A stretch of DNA of 64,000 nt from G963674505 sp964575975 (GTDB lineage Bacteria > Desulfobacterota > Desulfobacteria > Desulfobacterales > SKZT01): the NCBI GenBank assembly GCA_964575975.1, contig CAZNTU010000003.1, forward strand, positions 1 through 64,000. The letters are read 5' to 3'. The notes below the pieces were generated by a model, which saw only the letters and a list, made by a program, of their open reading frames with translations, did not search any database and had not been told where the DNA came from. Every line of letters starts with the position of its first letter. Within the stretch, counting starts at the first letter, position 1. The translations under genes and the position numbers were made by a program. Positions 50,073 to 59,775 of the stretch are shown in pieces.

Positions 50073-51704
50073 ATGCCAAAAATCAAACAAGCGCTCCCGA
50101 CTCTTTTGTTCGCCATGTTATTCATTTTTTTCTACGGTTGCGGCGACGGCAGCGACAGCGAATCCGGAGACAAAGGCGATAAGATTTCGTCCACGCCGGC
50201 TCTGACCATCGTATCCGGTTCGGAAAACGAGGAGCTGCAGCCGTTGATCGAGGAATTCTCCCGTAAAAACAATTGTCCGATCACGATCAAGTACATGGGA
50301 AGCGTCGATATGATGCTGGCTTTGGCCGAGCAGGGGGCGCAAATTCCGTACGACGCCGTTTGGCCCGCCAATTCCCTGTGGGTCGCCTTGGGCGACCACC
50401 GCAAGGTTGTCGGGCAAATGGAAAGCATCATGCGTTCTCCCGTCATTCTGGGCGTGAAAAAGTCCATGGCGCAATCCATGGGCTGGACCGATAAAACGAT
50501 CGCCGTCTCCGACATGCTGAACGCGGCACGAGAGGGAAAGCTTCGGTTTTCGATGACCTCCGCCACGCAATCGAACTCGGGATCAAGCGCGTATCTCGGA
50601 TTTTTGCACGCTCTGGCCGGAAGCCCCGAAGTTCTGCAAACGGATCATTTGAACAATCCTCGAATCCAAAGCGACCTGAAAGAACTCCTGTCCAAGATAA
50701 ACCGGTCGTCGGGAAGCAGCGGATGGCTCAAGACCGCGATGGTGGAGCATCCGGAGCGTTTTCATGCCATGATCAACTACGAATCCATGATAATCGAGGC
50801 AAACCGGGAGCTGATAGCAAAAGGCCAGGAACCCTTGTACGCGATATACCCGGCCGACGGCATCATGATCGCCGATTCTCCGCTGGGATACATCGACAAA
50901 GGCGACCCTCGGAAAAAAGAGATTTTCACGGAATTGCAGCAGTACCTTCTTTCCGACGAGGTGCAACAAAAAATCCTGGCCATGGGACGGCGAACCGGCT
51001 TGGTGGGTCTCAATCCCGGTTCCGCGAACAAACGGGTTTTCAATCCCGACTGGGGCATCGATATCGCGAAAATTATTTCGCCCATACCTACGCCGAGCGA
51101 GGATGTCATTCGCAAAGCCTTGGAACTTTACCAGATCAGCCTCAGAAAGCCTTCTTGCACCGCCTACGTGGTGGACGTGTCCGGGAGCATGGAGGGAAAA
51201 GGCATCGAAGAGCTGAAAGCGGCGATGACGACGCTTCTTGATCCGACACAGGCGGCAAGATATCTTTTGCAGCCGTCGGCCGAGGATGTCCACATCGTCA
51301 TTCCCTTCAACAGCCAGCCATTGAACGGGGTCAAAGTCGCGGGCAACAGCGTCGAAACGATGAACAACCTGTTGAATTTCGTCCAAAGCCTCGCGCCCGG
51401 CGGAGGGACCGACATATATTCCGCGGCGGCCAGCGCTATCGGAGTCATCTCGACCGTTCCGAACATCGACAAATATTTTCCGGCGATCATCCTAATGACC
51501 GACGGCCAGTCCAAGGGGGACATCGGCGTGTTGAAACAAGCGATGGACAGCACACCGCTCGGGCATGACATTCCAATCCATTCCATTACCTTCGGGGAAG
51601 CCAGCGAGGCGCAGCTGAGGGAAATTTCGGAAATCAGCATCGGAAAAGTATTTCAGGGCGAGGACCTGATCAAGGCGTTCAGGCAGGCAAAAGGATACAA
51701 CTGA
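50073..51704 (+). CDS. Lipoprotein with solute-binding and VWA domains
   Basis: The 543-residue protein begins with a lipoprotein signal (TLLFAMLFIFFYGC, lipid Cys near residue 24). Residues about 45-340 form a type 2 periplasmic binding domain (LTIVSGSENEELQPLIEEF, SVDMMLALAEQGA, DAVWPANSLW). Residues about 360-543 form a von Willebrand A domain with MIDAS: AYVVDVSGSMEGKG (DxSGS), PGGGTDIYSA (Thr) and ILMTDGQSKGD (Asp). The two downstream genes are an XpaC-like protein and another solute-binding protein, so it probably works in a multi-protein envelope complex. The ligand is unknown. Confidence 0.87.
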   Translation: MPKIKQALPTLLFAMLFIFFYGCGDGSDSESGDKGDKISSTPALTIVSGSENEELQPLIEEFSRKNNCPITIKYMGSVDMMLALAEQGAQIPYDAVWPANSLWVALGDHRKVVGQMESIMRSPVILGVKKSMAQSMGWTDKTIAVSDMLNAAREGKLRFSMTSATQSNSGSSAYLGFLHALAGSPEVLQTDHLNNPRIQSDLKELLSKINRSSGSSGWLKTAMVEHPERFHAMINYESMIIEANRELIAKGQEPLYAIYPADGIMIADSPLGYIDKGDPRKKEIFTELQQYLLSDEVQQKILAMGRRTGLVGLNPGSANKRVFNPDWGIDIAKIISPIPTPSEDVIRKALELYQISLRKPSCTAYVVDVSGSMEGKGIEELKAAMTTLLDPTQAARYLLQPSAEDVHIVIPFNSQPLNGVKVAGNSVETMNNLLNFVQSLAPGGGTDIYSAAASAIGVISTVPNIDKYFPAIILMTDGQSKGDIGVLKQAMDSTPLGHDIPIHSITFGEASEAQLREISEISIGKVFQGEDLIKAFRQAKGYN

Positions 51705-51726
51705 AAAGCATCGAAGGCCACAATTC

Positions 51727-52359
51727 ATGAAAGAGCATCTCAGACAAATATTCGCGGGACTGACTGCGGCGATCGTTTTGGTGGTTCTGGTCCTCGCCGC
51801 GAATTTCGTCTTTTGGTTCGATTTGTTGATCGCGGGGCTGACTGGCCTCGGAACCTACTTTACGATTCCAAGGAAAAAAAGCGACGAGGAAATCGAGGTG
51901 GCCCCCGGGGTTACCCGCGCGCAACTCGACCGGGCTGCCGAACAGGTGGATGCCTACGTTCGGCGATTCTCGCGGGAGGAACAAAAATGCGCCAGCCCCG
52001 AAACGCGGAGAATGATCGCCGGAATTAGAAACGCTCTCGAGAAGATCGGGGAAAACTTTCGGCTGGATCCGGGCGACCTGAACCTTGCCCATCAATTCTT
52101 GAACCAATATCTTGAAAAATCGTTCGCCGTCGTCAGCCAATACAACCGTCTTGCCGTCATGGCCCGCGACGACCGTCTTGCGGAGCAGCTTGGAAACGTG
52201 GAGAAATCCATAGAGAGAATCAAGCTGGGTTTCGACGGCTTTTACCGTAAATGCCTGGAAAACGACCTTTACAACCTGGAAGTGGAAAGCGAAACGTTAA
52301 ACGCCATTCTGGAAATGGATCAACCTTTTCTGGATACTGAAGAAAGGAGCAGCGCGTGA
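51727..52359 (+). CDS. XpaC-like membrane-anchored helical protein
   Basis: The 210-residue protein has one or two N-terminal membrane helices (AGLTAAIVLVVLVLAANFVFWF and DLLIAGLTGLGTYF), then a long charged helical domain (about 70-205) with coiled-coil pattern. Layout and ERIKLGFDGFYRKCLENDLYNLE-like ending (quoted in part) match the 5-bromo-4-chloroindolyl phosphate hydrolysis (XpaC) family, which elsewhere pairs with TelA toxic-anion resistance proteins. TelA is not present here. The stop overlaps the next start (GTGA). Confidence 0.75.
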   Translation: MKEHLRQIFAGLTAAIVLVVLVLAANFVFWFDLLIAGLTGLGTYFTIPRKKSDEEIEVAPGVTRAQLDRAAEQVDAYVRRFSREEQKCASPETRRMIAGIRNALEKIGENFRLDPGDLNLAHQFLNQYLEKSFAVVSQYNRLAVMARDDRLAEQLGNVEKSIERIKLGFDGFYRKCLENDLYNLEVESETLNAILEMDQPFLDTEERSSA

Positions 52360-53450
52360 AAAAAATAATCGGCCCCCTGATTTTCGTATTGGTGGCTTTG
52401 CTGGTGGGCGTATGGCAATGGTTCGGCGGCGAGGATGCGATCACCAAGCCCCAAATCCCCGAAAACGCAACCCTCTCCGTGTGCGTGGGCGGAGAGAAAG
52501 AGCAGTATTTGGAAAACCCCGAGGTCAGGGAAATTCTAAGGACCAAGCACGGGATTACTCTAAACGCCACCAAGGCTGGAAGTATCGAAATGGTGACCGG
52601 TCTTTCGACGGAAGGCATCGACGCCCTTTGGCCCAGCAACCAAATCGCGGTTGACATGTACAGGAACCGGGGGGGGAGAATCGAGGCTGAACAGAACATG
52701 TTCAACTCGCCCATTGTTCTCTATACCTATGATTTAGTCGGCGACGCCCTGATCGCGCAGAAAATCGTAGAGGTGAAAAACGGAAGCTACTACGTGGTGG
52801 ATTTTCTGAAACTGATCGATCTTATCCGCGAGAAAAAGCAGTGGAGGGAAATCGGCCTTCCCGAACTTTACGGAAACGTGGCCATTTTCTCGACCGACCC
52901 CAGGCGGAGCAATTCCGGAAACATGTTCTGCGGCTTGCTCGCCAACATGTTCAACGGCGGCGCCACCGTGGCTGCGGACACGGTGGACGAAGTGCTGCCC
53001 CAGGTCAAGGACTATTTCGCCCGGCGCGGATATATGGAACACAGCTCGGGGGATATTTTCAAGAATTTCATCACCACCGGCGTGGGCGCCAAACCCATCA
53101 TCGTCGGCTACGAAAACCAATTGGTGGAATTCTCCATCCAGAATGAAAAATACAACGAGTATCTAAAAGAAAAGATCAGGACGCTATACCCCATTCCGAC
53201 CATGTGGAGTTCCCACCCGGTGATCGCGCTCAACAAAAACGGCAAGCGACTGATCGAGGCGTTCAAGGACGAGAGGCTCCAGAAAATCGCGTGGGAGACC
53301 CACGGTTTCCGCTCCGGGCTCATGGGCGTGGAAAACGACCCGGCGGTTTTGAAGGTAACGGGCATTCCAAAGGATATCACGGCGGTCGTTCCCATGCCGG
53401 AAACGGCCGTGATGGAAAAAATTCTCTCGGCATTGGAACCTGGAGGTTGA
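52356..53450 (+). CDS. Membrane-anchored solute-binding protein
   Basis: The 364-residue protein starts at GTG with an N-terminal hydrophobic anchor or signal (KIIGPLIFVLVALLVGVWQW). The rest is a type 2 binding fold: LSVCVGGEKEQYLENPEV, KAGSIEMVTGLSTEGIDALW, GNVAIFSTDPRRSNSGNMF and TTGVGAKPIIVGYENQ. It parallels the binding domain of the VWA lipoprotein two genes upstream (SVDMML/DAVWPAN versus SIEMVT/DALWPSN), so the two probably arose by duplication. No permease or ATPase gene is adjacent, so it is not a normal ABC importer component. Confidence 0.82.
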   Translation: MKKIIGPLIFVLVALLVGVWQWFGGEDAITKPQIPENATLSVCVGGEKEQYLENPEVREILRTKHGITLNATKAGSIEMVTGLSTEGIDALWPSNQIAVDMYRNRGGRIEAEQNMFNSPIVLYTYDLVGDALIAQKIVEVKNGSYYVVDFLKLIDLIREKKQWREIGLPELYGNVAIFSTDPRRSNSGNMFCGLLANMFNGGATVAADTVDEVLPQVKDYFARRGYMEHSSGDIFKNFITTGVGAKPIIVGYENQLVEFSIQNEKYNEYLKEKIRTLYPIPTMWSSHPVIALNKNGKRLIEAFKDERLQKIAWETHGFRSGLMGVENDPAVLKVTGIPKDITAVVPMPETAVMEKILSALEPGG

Positions 53451-53456
53451 ACGTCC

Positions 53457-54335
53457 CTACCCTTTCACCAAAATCAAAGCCGCCCCCGCCACCATGAAGA
53501 GAGCGCCCAGAAACCTTAACCGGATGTTTTTCTCCCGAAACAGAAACCAGCCGTACAGCACCCCGAAGAGGACGGACAACCTTTTGACCGAAATCATGTA
53601 TGCCGCTTGGGTCATGGAAATCGCCAATCCGTGGAATAACGCGTGGCAAAAAACGAAAAATCCTGTGAGAGCGCCCTCCCATGGCTGCCGCAACAAACTT
53701 CGCATCCTGATTTTTCCAACGGTCAAAAGAAAAATCAACATTAACGGACCGAACGCCGCGAAAAACGAAACGGAAAAGAATACCGGCGAGGAATGCAAAA
53801 TGGCCAACTTTCCGACAACCGCTCCGAAGCTGTACATGAAAGCGACGGTAAACATCAACCGCGAACCGGTTTCGCGGAAAAACGCCTTGAACGGTCCCAG
53901 CAAGGACCATTTGCCGGGCTCGAGATGCAGGATATAGCTTCCGGCGCAAATGGACAATATCCCCCCCGCCCCGTACGCGTTGGGAACCTCCCCCAGAAAG
54001 ACGAACCCCGTTCCGATCATGAAAACGGGGGTAAATGCCAAATACGGAAGAGTCAGAGACAACGGAGAGCTTTTGATCGCCGCCATGTGGAGCAAATAGG
54101 CCGCCCCGTTCAACGGCAGACTCGACAAGAAAGTCCATACAAAAACCTCGTCGAGAGGAGGAACCGGGACCCAGGGAAGGACGCACCAAAACATGGGAAT
54201 GCTGTAAAGGAACTGATATGCCGTCATTTCGTAGGTGGTGAGCCCGGAGAAGAACTTTTTCGCGAACGCCTCCTGGGAGGAAGCGGCAAGCGCGGTTAGA
54301 AGGGATAGGTACAACCATGTTTGGTTTTCAAGCAT
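53457..54335 (-). CDS. EamA/DMT superfamily transporter
   Basis: The 292-residue protein has about ten hydrophobic helices arranged as two repeats, with GAAYLLHMAAIKSSPLSLTLPYL and the PxFMIGTGFVFLGE segment typical of EamA domains. Such transporters move amino acids, nucleosides or metabolites. It faces away from the type II secretion operon and ends seven bases after the preceding convergent gene. The substrate is unknown. Confidence 0.88.
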   Translation of the reverse strand: MLENQTWLYLSLLTALAASSQEAFAKKFFSGLTTYEMTAYQFLYSIPMFWCVLPWVPVPPLDEVFVWTFLSSLPLNGAAYLLHMAAIKSSPLSLTLPYLAFTPVFMIGTGFVFLGEVPNAYGAGGILSICAGSYILHLEPGKWSLLGPFKAFFRETGSRLMFTVAFMYSFGAVVGKLAILHSSPVFFSVSFFAAFGPLMLIFLLTVGKIRMRSLLRQPWEGALTGFFVFCHALFHGLAISMTQAAYMISVKRLSVLFGVLYGWFLFREKNIRLRFLGALFMVAGAALILVKG

Positions 54336-54572
54336 GATGTATTTTTTCCATAGTTCGTTTCAAAATACAAGTCCGATGCCGCAAGTGCAAACGCGCCTGT
54401 ATCGAAACGGCCGATCGTGAATTCCAGCCCGAAATTTCGGTCTTGGATATGTTGTTTTCATTTTTTCGAAAAAAGGATATATTAATCGTCGATTTTGCAT
54501 GAGACACTCAAATTCGGAAAATCGTTCGGCTCGGAAAAGAAGCTTGAAATCGAACCCGGACGCGGAGGCGGC

Positions 54573-55043
54573 ATGAAATTTTCGACGAAAAACAGCGTTT
54601 TCAGATCCAATTCGAGGCGCGGTAGAGGTTTCACCCTGATAGAACTCATGGTGGTCATCGTGATCCTCGGCATTCTCGCGGGCCTTATCGTTCCGAGAAT
54701 CATGGGACGCCCCGAGGAGGCCAAGCAACTCAAGGCCAAGATGCAGATCGAAAGCATCGAAACGGCCCTGAAGCTTTATAAGCTGGACAATGGCATGTAC
54801 CCTTCCACGGAACAGGGGCTCCAAGCCCTTGTGGCAATGCCCGAAACGGGTAGCATCCCCAAAAAATGGAGAAAGGAGGGGTACCTGGAAAAGGGCAAGG
54901 TGCCAAAAGACCCTTGGGGAAACGAATTCGTCTATTTAAGCCCGGGCATGCACCACGAATTCGATCTTGTTTCCTACGGGGCCGACGGAGTCGCCGGAGG
55001 CGAGGACCAAAACAAGGATATCTCCAACTGGGACATCGAATAG
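54573..55043 (+). CDS. gspG: Type II secretion major pseudopilin GspG
   Basis: The 156-residue prepilin has the leader RRGRG cut before FTLIELMVVIVILGILAGLI, with Glu5 of the mature protein. The GspG-specific C-terminal region follows: YPSTEQGLQALV, DPWGNEFVY and SYGADGVAGGEDQ with the calcium-site acidic loop. The ATG at 54573 follows GGAGGCGGC. It is first in the T2SS operon. Confidence 0.96.
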   Translation: MKFSTKNSVFRSNSRRGRGFTLIELMVVIVILGILAGLIVPRIMGRPEEAKQLKAKMQIESIETALKLYKLDNGMYPSTEQGLQALVAMPETGSIPKKWRKEGYLEKGKVPKDPWGNEFVYLSPGMHHEFDLVSYGADGVAGGEDQNKDISNWDIE

Positions 55044-55063
55044 ACGAAACTATAGGAAACGAA

Positions 55064-55558
55064 ATGGCGCGTTCGCGTTCCGCCTGCGGATTCACGCTGA
55101 TCGAATTGGTCGTGGTCGTTTCTTTGATTGCGCTCATGTTTTTTTTCACGTTTCCGAGAATCCATCGTTTCATGTTTTCCAACGACGCCGACAACGCGAC
55201 CCGGCAATTCGTCGGAACGATCAGGCAATTGAAGGTAAACGCTTTGCGGTCCGAAACGAAGCACACGCTCCATCTGAATATTCAAGGGGGCAGGATGTGG
55301 ACGACCAACGAAGCAATGACCGAGGAGCAAAAAGAGGATGCGTGTGCGGAAAGCGTCGAATTTCCGGAGGGATTCGAAATTTTGGAGGTCGAATTGCCTT
55401 TGAGGGAAGAGGCGGTGCGGGATTCCGCGGAAATCGGTTTTTACCCGGGAGGATATTCGGACAAGGCGATTATTTGCCTGAAGATTGGTCAAGAAGAGCG
55501 ACTGTCGCTTGTGCTGGAGCCGTTCCTGCCGGAGGTCCGGATTGTCGAATGGCAATAG
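55064..55558 (+). CDS. gspH: Type II secretion minor pseudopilin GspH
   Basis: The 164-residue prepilin has CG cut before FTLIELVVVVSLIALMF; the body has a GspH-like beta domain (TRQFVGTIRQLKVNALRSE). The start ATG 55064 lies 20 bases after gspG. It overlaps gspI by ten bases. Confidence 0.88.
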   Translation: MARSRSACGFTLIELVVVVSLIALMFFFTFPRIHRFMFSNDADNATRQFVGTIRQLKVNALRSETKHTLHLNIQGGRMWTTNEAMTEEQKEDACAESVEFPEGFEILEVELPLREEAVRDSAEIGFYPGGYSDKAIICLKIGQEERLSLVLEPFLPEVRIVEWQ

Positions 55559-55962
55559 AATTCCGGGATATCGCGCGAAACAGCCAAGGATTTACCTTGC
55601 TTGAGATTCTTGCCGCCCTCGCTATCCTTTCCATTGTCATGATCGGAGTCTATACATTGCAGGGCCAAACCATCGCCATGGGCAATTCCGCCGGATTCTA
55701 CGCCGAGGCGCCCATGCTGGCCAATCGGGTATTGAGCGACTTCGACGCGGCGACCGCCCAAGACCGCTTCGGCGACGGGGACAGCGGCCATTTCGAAGAA
55801 CCTTTCGACGGCTATCGATGGGCCTTGTCGATCCGAAGCGGGGGCGGGGAGCTTCCGGACGAGATCTCGAGGGATTTCGTAAAGCTCGAGATCGAAATCG
55901 AACGAACCGAAGATGAACGCACTTTCAATCTCGTCGCCTACAGATTCTTGCGTCCGCAATAA
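55549..55962 (+). CDS. gspI: Type II secretion minor pseudopilin GspI
   Basis: The 137-residue prepilin has SQG cut before FTLLEILAALAILSIVMIG, then TLQGQTIAMGNSAGFYAEA and LANRVL, matching GspI. It overlaps gspH at its start and gspJ by 50 bases at its end. It forms the GspI-J-K tip complex. Confidence 0.88.
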   Translation: MAIEFRDIARNSQGFTLLEILAALAILSIVMIGVYTLQGQTIAMGNSAGFYAEAPMLANRVLSDFDAATAQDRFGDGDSGHFEEPFDGYRWALSIRSGGGELPDEISRDFVKLEIEIERTEDERTFNLVAYRFLRPQ

Positions 55963-56623
55963 ACGCGGATTCACGCTCGTCGAAATTCTCGTTGCCATGT
56001 TCGTCTTCGCGATTTTGGCGAGTACGCTGTTCGGCTCGTTCAATTTTCTGTTCAAGAACGTGGACGCGCTGAAAGACGCAGGCGTAGTTCACGACATGGC
56101 TTCGCGGTGTCTATTGCGTTTCATTGTGGACTTGGAGTCGGCCCAGGTCACTCCCCGCGCCTTTTATACCGTCTCCGACTCTATCGGGGAATCCGACCCG
56201 TTTCGGATAGTGGGCGGAGTCGGCATTCCCGGTTCCGACGGCGAACCCGGTCTGAGATTTTCGTCCCGTGCCCATCTTCCCTTTTACGGCCATTCGGAGG
56301 AAGACTCGGCGGAGATTGTCTATTATTTCGATCGCGAGGACGACGGATCGGGAGTTTTGAGACGCGCCGACCGAGTTTTCGCCGAAGAACCCTTCGAAGC
56401 CTCGGAAAAGGATCCCGTTGTCTGCGAATCGGTGGAGTCGGTTTCTTTCGCATTTTTCGACGGCGAGGGCAACCGGTTCGATCATTGGGATTCCGATTCG
56501 GTATCATTTGATTACTCCACGCCGACATCCGTCGAAATTAGACTTGGCGTTTCGGGAAAATCCGGAATTTTTGAATTCGGAACGCGAACGGCCATTCCCG
56601 TCGTCAGAGAGAAGAAGAAATGA
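55913..56623 (+). CDS. gspJ: Type II secretion minor pseudopilin GspJ
   Basis: The 236-residue prepilin has KRG cut before FTLVEILVAMFVFAILAS and a GspJ-like body (DMASRCLLRFIVDLESAQV). The chosen ATG lies inside gspI; a later start would shorten the leader. It overlaps gspK by four bases. Confidence 0.86.
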   Translation: MNALSISSPTDSCVRNKRGFTLVEILVAMFVFAILASTLFGSFNFLFKNVDALKDAGVVHDMASRCLLRFIVDLESAQVTPRAFYTVSDSIGESDPFRIVGGVGIPGSDGEPGLRFSSRAHLPFYGHSEEDSAEIVYYFDREDDGSGVLRRADRVFAEEPFEASEKDPVVCESVESVSFAFFDGEGNRFDHWDSDSVSFDYSTPTSVEIRLGVSGKSGIFEFGTRTAIPVVREKKK

Positions 56624-57708
56624 CCGAGCCGGATGCGCCCTGCAAAAGTTTGGAAAGCCAACGCGGAATCGCTCTTTTGATCACGCTCGCTTTTATCGCG
56701 GTCCTTATTGCGACCGCGTTGGAATTGAACCGGCGGATGCGGACCGCGGTCGAATCCGCAGCCGAAATCCGCGACCTTGTCACTGCCAAAGCCATGGCCT
56801 CTTCGGGGGTGCATGGAGCAATGGCGCTGTTGGTTGCGGACAAACGAGTCACTTTGGTCGATTCCGTTCAGGAAATTTGGGCCGATTCGAAGGCGCTTGC
56901 GCTTTTGCTCGCCGCAATGCCTTTCGAGGAAGGGGAGCTTACGGTCGGAATAACCGACGAGTTGTCTAGAATTCAAGTGAACGCCTTGGTAGATTCGCCG
57001 GACGGGCGCAATTTCAATCCCGCGCAGAAAATCCTGTGGTTGAATTTTCTTGACGGAGTCATCCCGAAAGACGCCCGGGACGCCAACCATAATCCCGAAT
57101 CGATCGTTGATTGCGTCAAAGACTGGATCGATTCCGGGGACGACGACGCGATTACCGGTCTGAACGGGGCCGAATCGGGCTACTACAAAAGCCTTGATCC
57201 GCCCTACGGATGCCCCGACCGCTATTTCGCCGATCCTGCGGAGCTTGCCCGGGTCAAAGGGATTTCAAGAAAATTGTATGCGGGCGACGCGGGAAAGCCC
57301 GGAATATCGGACTTCGTAACCGTGTTCGGCGTCCCGGGGGCGAACGGAGACGAAATCGAATTTCCAGGCAGGATCAACATCAACACGGCAAAGGCGCCTG
57401 TTTTGAAAGCTCTCTTCGGCCCCGAATACCAGGACCAGGTGGAAAAGGTCCTGGAATACCGCGCGGAAAAAGCGGGAGACGACTACGTCCACGACCTTTC
57501 CAAGAAAGAGTGGTACAAAAGCGTGCCGGGTTTCCGATCGGCCAAAATCGATCCGGAACTGGTCGCCTTGAAAAGCGATTTGTTTCGAATCGAAGCCGTC
57601 GCCCGTGTAAACGAAACCCGTTCGACGGTTATAGCGGTCGTGCATCGGCAAAAAGCGCCGAAAACGAAGAAAATGTGGTGTAAGATCTTGAATTGGCAAG
57701 TAAAATAG
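56620..57708 (+). CDS. gspK: Type II secretion pseudopilin GspK
   Basis: The 362-residue protein has SQRG before IALLITLAFIAVLIATAL (the GspK pseudopilin helix, lacking Glu5 as is typical). It carries the large GspK insert with DWIDSGDDDAITGLNGAES and the helix-hairpin-helix-like INTAKAPVLKALFG. It caps the pseudopilus. Confidence 0.9.
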   Translation: MTEPDAPCKSLESQRGIALLITLAFIAVLIATALELNRRMRTAVESAAEIRDLVTAKAMASSGVHGAMALLVADKRVTLVDSVQEIWADSKALALLLAAMPFEEGELTVGITDELSRIQVNALVDSPDGRNFNPAQKILWLNFLDGVIPKDARDANHNPESIVDCVKDWIDSGDDDAITGLNGAESGYYKSLDPPYGCPDRYFADPAELARVKGISRKLYAGDAGKPGISDFVTVFGVPGANGDEIEFPGRININTAKAPVLKALFGPEYQDQVEKVLEYRAEKAGDDYVHDLSKKEWYKSVPGFRSAKIDPELVALKSDLFRIEAVARVNETRSTVIAVVHRQKAPKTKKMWCKILNWQVK

Positions 57709-57786
57709 AATATGCTGTTTTTCAATGTTCGTTCTTTCCATGCAGTAAGCAACTCTAACGTTCTGACAGTATTTATATTGCTTTCT

Positions 57787-59223
57787 ATGCCCAAATTCGT
57801 CCTAGGACTCGATATTTGCGAGACTTCCATATCGGCGGCGCTGATCAAGATCGGCCTGAAAAACAGCAGGCTCGTTTACGGCAGACGCCTGCCCGTTTCG
57901 TTGAACAACGGCGACGCCTACCGGAAATTGACGGAAGCTCTATTGGCATTGGCCAAATCCATGCCCGTAGCTCCCGATGCCATTTCGGCGTCCCTTCCAT
58001 CGGCATGGGTCTCGTTTCGAAACATAAACGCCCCTTTTAAAAATCCTCAGAAAATCCGAAAGATTCTTCCCTACGAACTGGAACCGATGCTCGCGATACC
58101 AGTCAGCGAAGCGAGCGTGGTCATAGCGGCGCAAACCGAAGACAAGTCCCAAATCACTGCCGCCGCTATCGAACGGCCTGTTCTGGAAATGTTTTTGAAT
58201 ATTTTGTCCGACACGGGATTCGAACCTTTTTCGACGACCCCGTCAGGCTACGCGACGGCCTTAAGCCTCGTCAACAGCTCCGATACGCCCGCCCAGGCGA
58301 TTTTTCTTCATTCGGACGCCTTCACTTCGACGATCTACTTGATGAATTCCGGCTCCATATCCTCGATCAGGGCGTTCAAAAGCCCGAATTCCGGCCCCTC
58401 CAAATTCGAACACGTAGGGAGAAACATCCTGAGAACCATAGCCGCCTTCGAGGAACAATTCTCCTTCGAATTTTTCCCCGAACGCGTGTTCGTATCGGGG
58501 ACCGACGACAATCTGCCGGGACTTCGCGAATTTCTGGAAAAAAAACTCGGCGTGCAGGTTCGACTGGCAGGCACGACACTTTTCGACGGCAAAAAGGTCG
58601 CCTTTCCATCGAACCTGGAACAACCCAAAATGGGAAACGCCTTGTCTCTGGCTTTGCTGGAAAACAGACGGCCGGGATTTCTGAATTTCAGGATGGGGGA
58701 ATTCGCCGCCGCCGGAAAATGGGACGAGTACCGACGGTCCATGGCAAGCACGGTTTTGCTGGCGGCGATCGCTCTTGTCCTGTTCGTTTCCTCCATGTTC
58801 TACCAAAACCGTCTTTTGGAAAACAAACTGGAAAGCTTGAATCGGCAAATAGCCACGATTTTCAAGTCCACCTTTCCGGAAGTCTCGAGAATCGTGGACC
58901 CCTTCCAGCAGATGAAAATCAAGGTCGAGGGCATGGAGAAGCAAAGCGGGGTGCCAGGATACGAACACAGGGCGGTGCGGGCGATCGACCTGCTGAACGA
59001 AATCAGCAGCCGAATTCCGGCCGAATACGACATGGAAGTGTCCCGGATGGCCTTGGGATCCGAAAGCATCCAGTTTTCGGGTACCGCCGACACTTTTAAA
59101 ACGGTGAACGACATTCAAGCCAAACTGGAACCGTCCCCGTTTTTTTCGAAGGTTGCCATTTCGTCGGCCAACCAGGAACGTTCCGGCAACCGGGTGCAAT
59201 TCAACATCAAGGCGGACTTTTAA
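57787..59223 (+). CDS. gspL: Type II secretion inner-membrane protein GspL
   Basis: The protein of about 478 residues has an actin-like cytoplasmic domain (PKFVLGLDICETSISAAL; later LPYELEPMLAIPVSEA), a membrane helix near residue 325 (VLLAAIALVLFVSSMF) and a periplasmic coiled region plus ferredoxin-like domain. GspL links the ATPase GspE to the pseudopilus. ATG 57787 fits the domain; an ATG at 57712 would add 25 unrelated residues. Confidence 0.85.
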   Translation: MPKFVLGLDICETSISAALIKIGLKNSRLVYGRRLPVSLNNGDAYRKLTEALLALAKSMPVAPDAISASLPSAWVSFRNINAPFKNPQKIRKILPYELEPMLAIPVSEASVVIAAQTEDKSQITAAAIERPVLEMFLNILSDTGFEPFSTTPSGYATALSLVNSSDTPAQAIFLHSDAFTSTIYLMNSGSISSIRAFKSPNSGPSKFEHVGRNILRTIAAFEEQFSFEFFPERVFVSGTDDNLPGLREFLEKKLGVQVRLAGTTLFDGKKVAFPSNLEQPKMGNALSLALLENRRPGFLNFRMGEFAAAGKWDEYRRSMASTVLLAAIALVLFVSSMFYQNRLLENKLESLNRQIATIFKSTFPEVSRIVDPFQQMKIKVEGMEKQSGVPGYEHRAVRAIDLLNEISSRIPAEYDMEVSRMALGSESIQFSGTADTFKTVNDIQAKLEPSPFFSKVAISSANQERSGNRVQFNIKADF

Positions 59224-59225
59224 CT

Positions 59226-59756
59226 ATGGCTATTCTGTCGAACCTGCAAAGTCGCGAAAAAAAAGCTCTTGTTTCCATGTTTGCGGCATTGTCCCTGTTT
59301 GCGGCAGTTCAGTTCGTTTTATTTCCGCTGCTGGATCGCAGGGAAACACTCGAACGACAAATTTCGGCGGCGGAAAGGAACCTGGGAGAGATGGAAATAC
59401 TGCGGGCCCGCTACTACGATCTCTTGGAGAAGTCCACAGCCGGAGACAAGGTCGCGCACGGCAAGGATTTCAGTCTTTTCAGCCTGATGGAGGAAATCGC
59501 GGACCGGTCGGGAATCAAGGACAACATAACGTATATAAAACCATCCACCTCCGAGAGGAAGGGAACTTCCTACAAAACGGCCATAGTGGAGATAAGGCTC
59601 GAGACCATTGCGATGAACCAGTTGATCCTTTTTTTATACAACGTGGAAGCCTCCGAAACGAAAGCGAACGTCGGCCGGATGTCCATATCCAAGACTTCGA
59701 ATCCGGAGGGGTTCGTAAACGCGGTAATCCAAGTCGAAACGCTCTTGGAAACGTAA
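59226..59756 (+). CDS. gspM: Type II secretion protein GspM
   Basis: The 176-residue protein has a short cytoplasmic lead, one membrane helix (ALVSMFAALSLFAAVQFVLF), a coiled coil and a small periplasmic domain. Size, topology and position directly after gspL identify it as GspM, the GspL partner. Confidence 0.82.
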   Translation: MAILSNLQSREKKALVSMFAALSLFAAVQFVLFPLLDRRETLERQISAAERNLGEMEILRARYYDLLEKSTAGDKVAHGKDFSLFSLMEEIADRSGIKDNITYIKPSTSERKGTSYKTAIVEIRLETIAMNQLILFLYNVEASETKANVGRMSISKTSNPEGFVNAVIQVETLLET

Positions 59757-59775
59757 TGGACGAAGTTTTTTCGGG

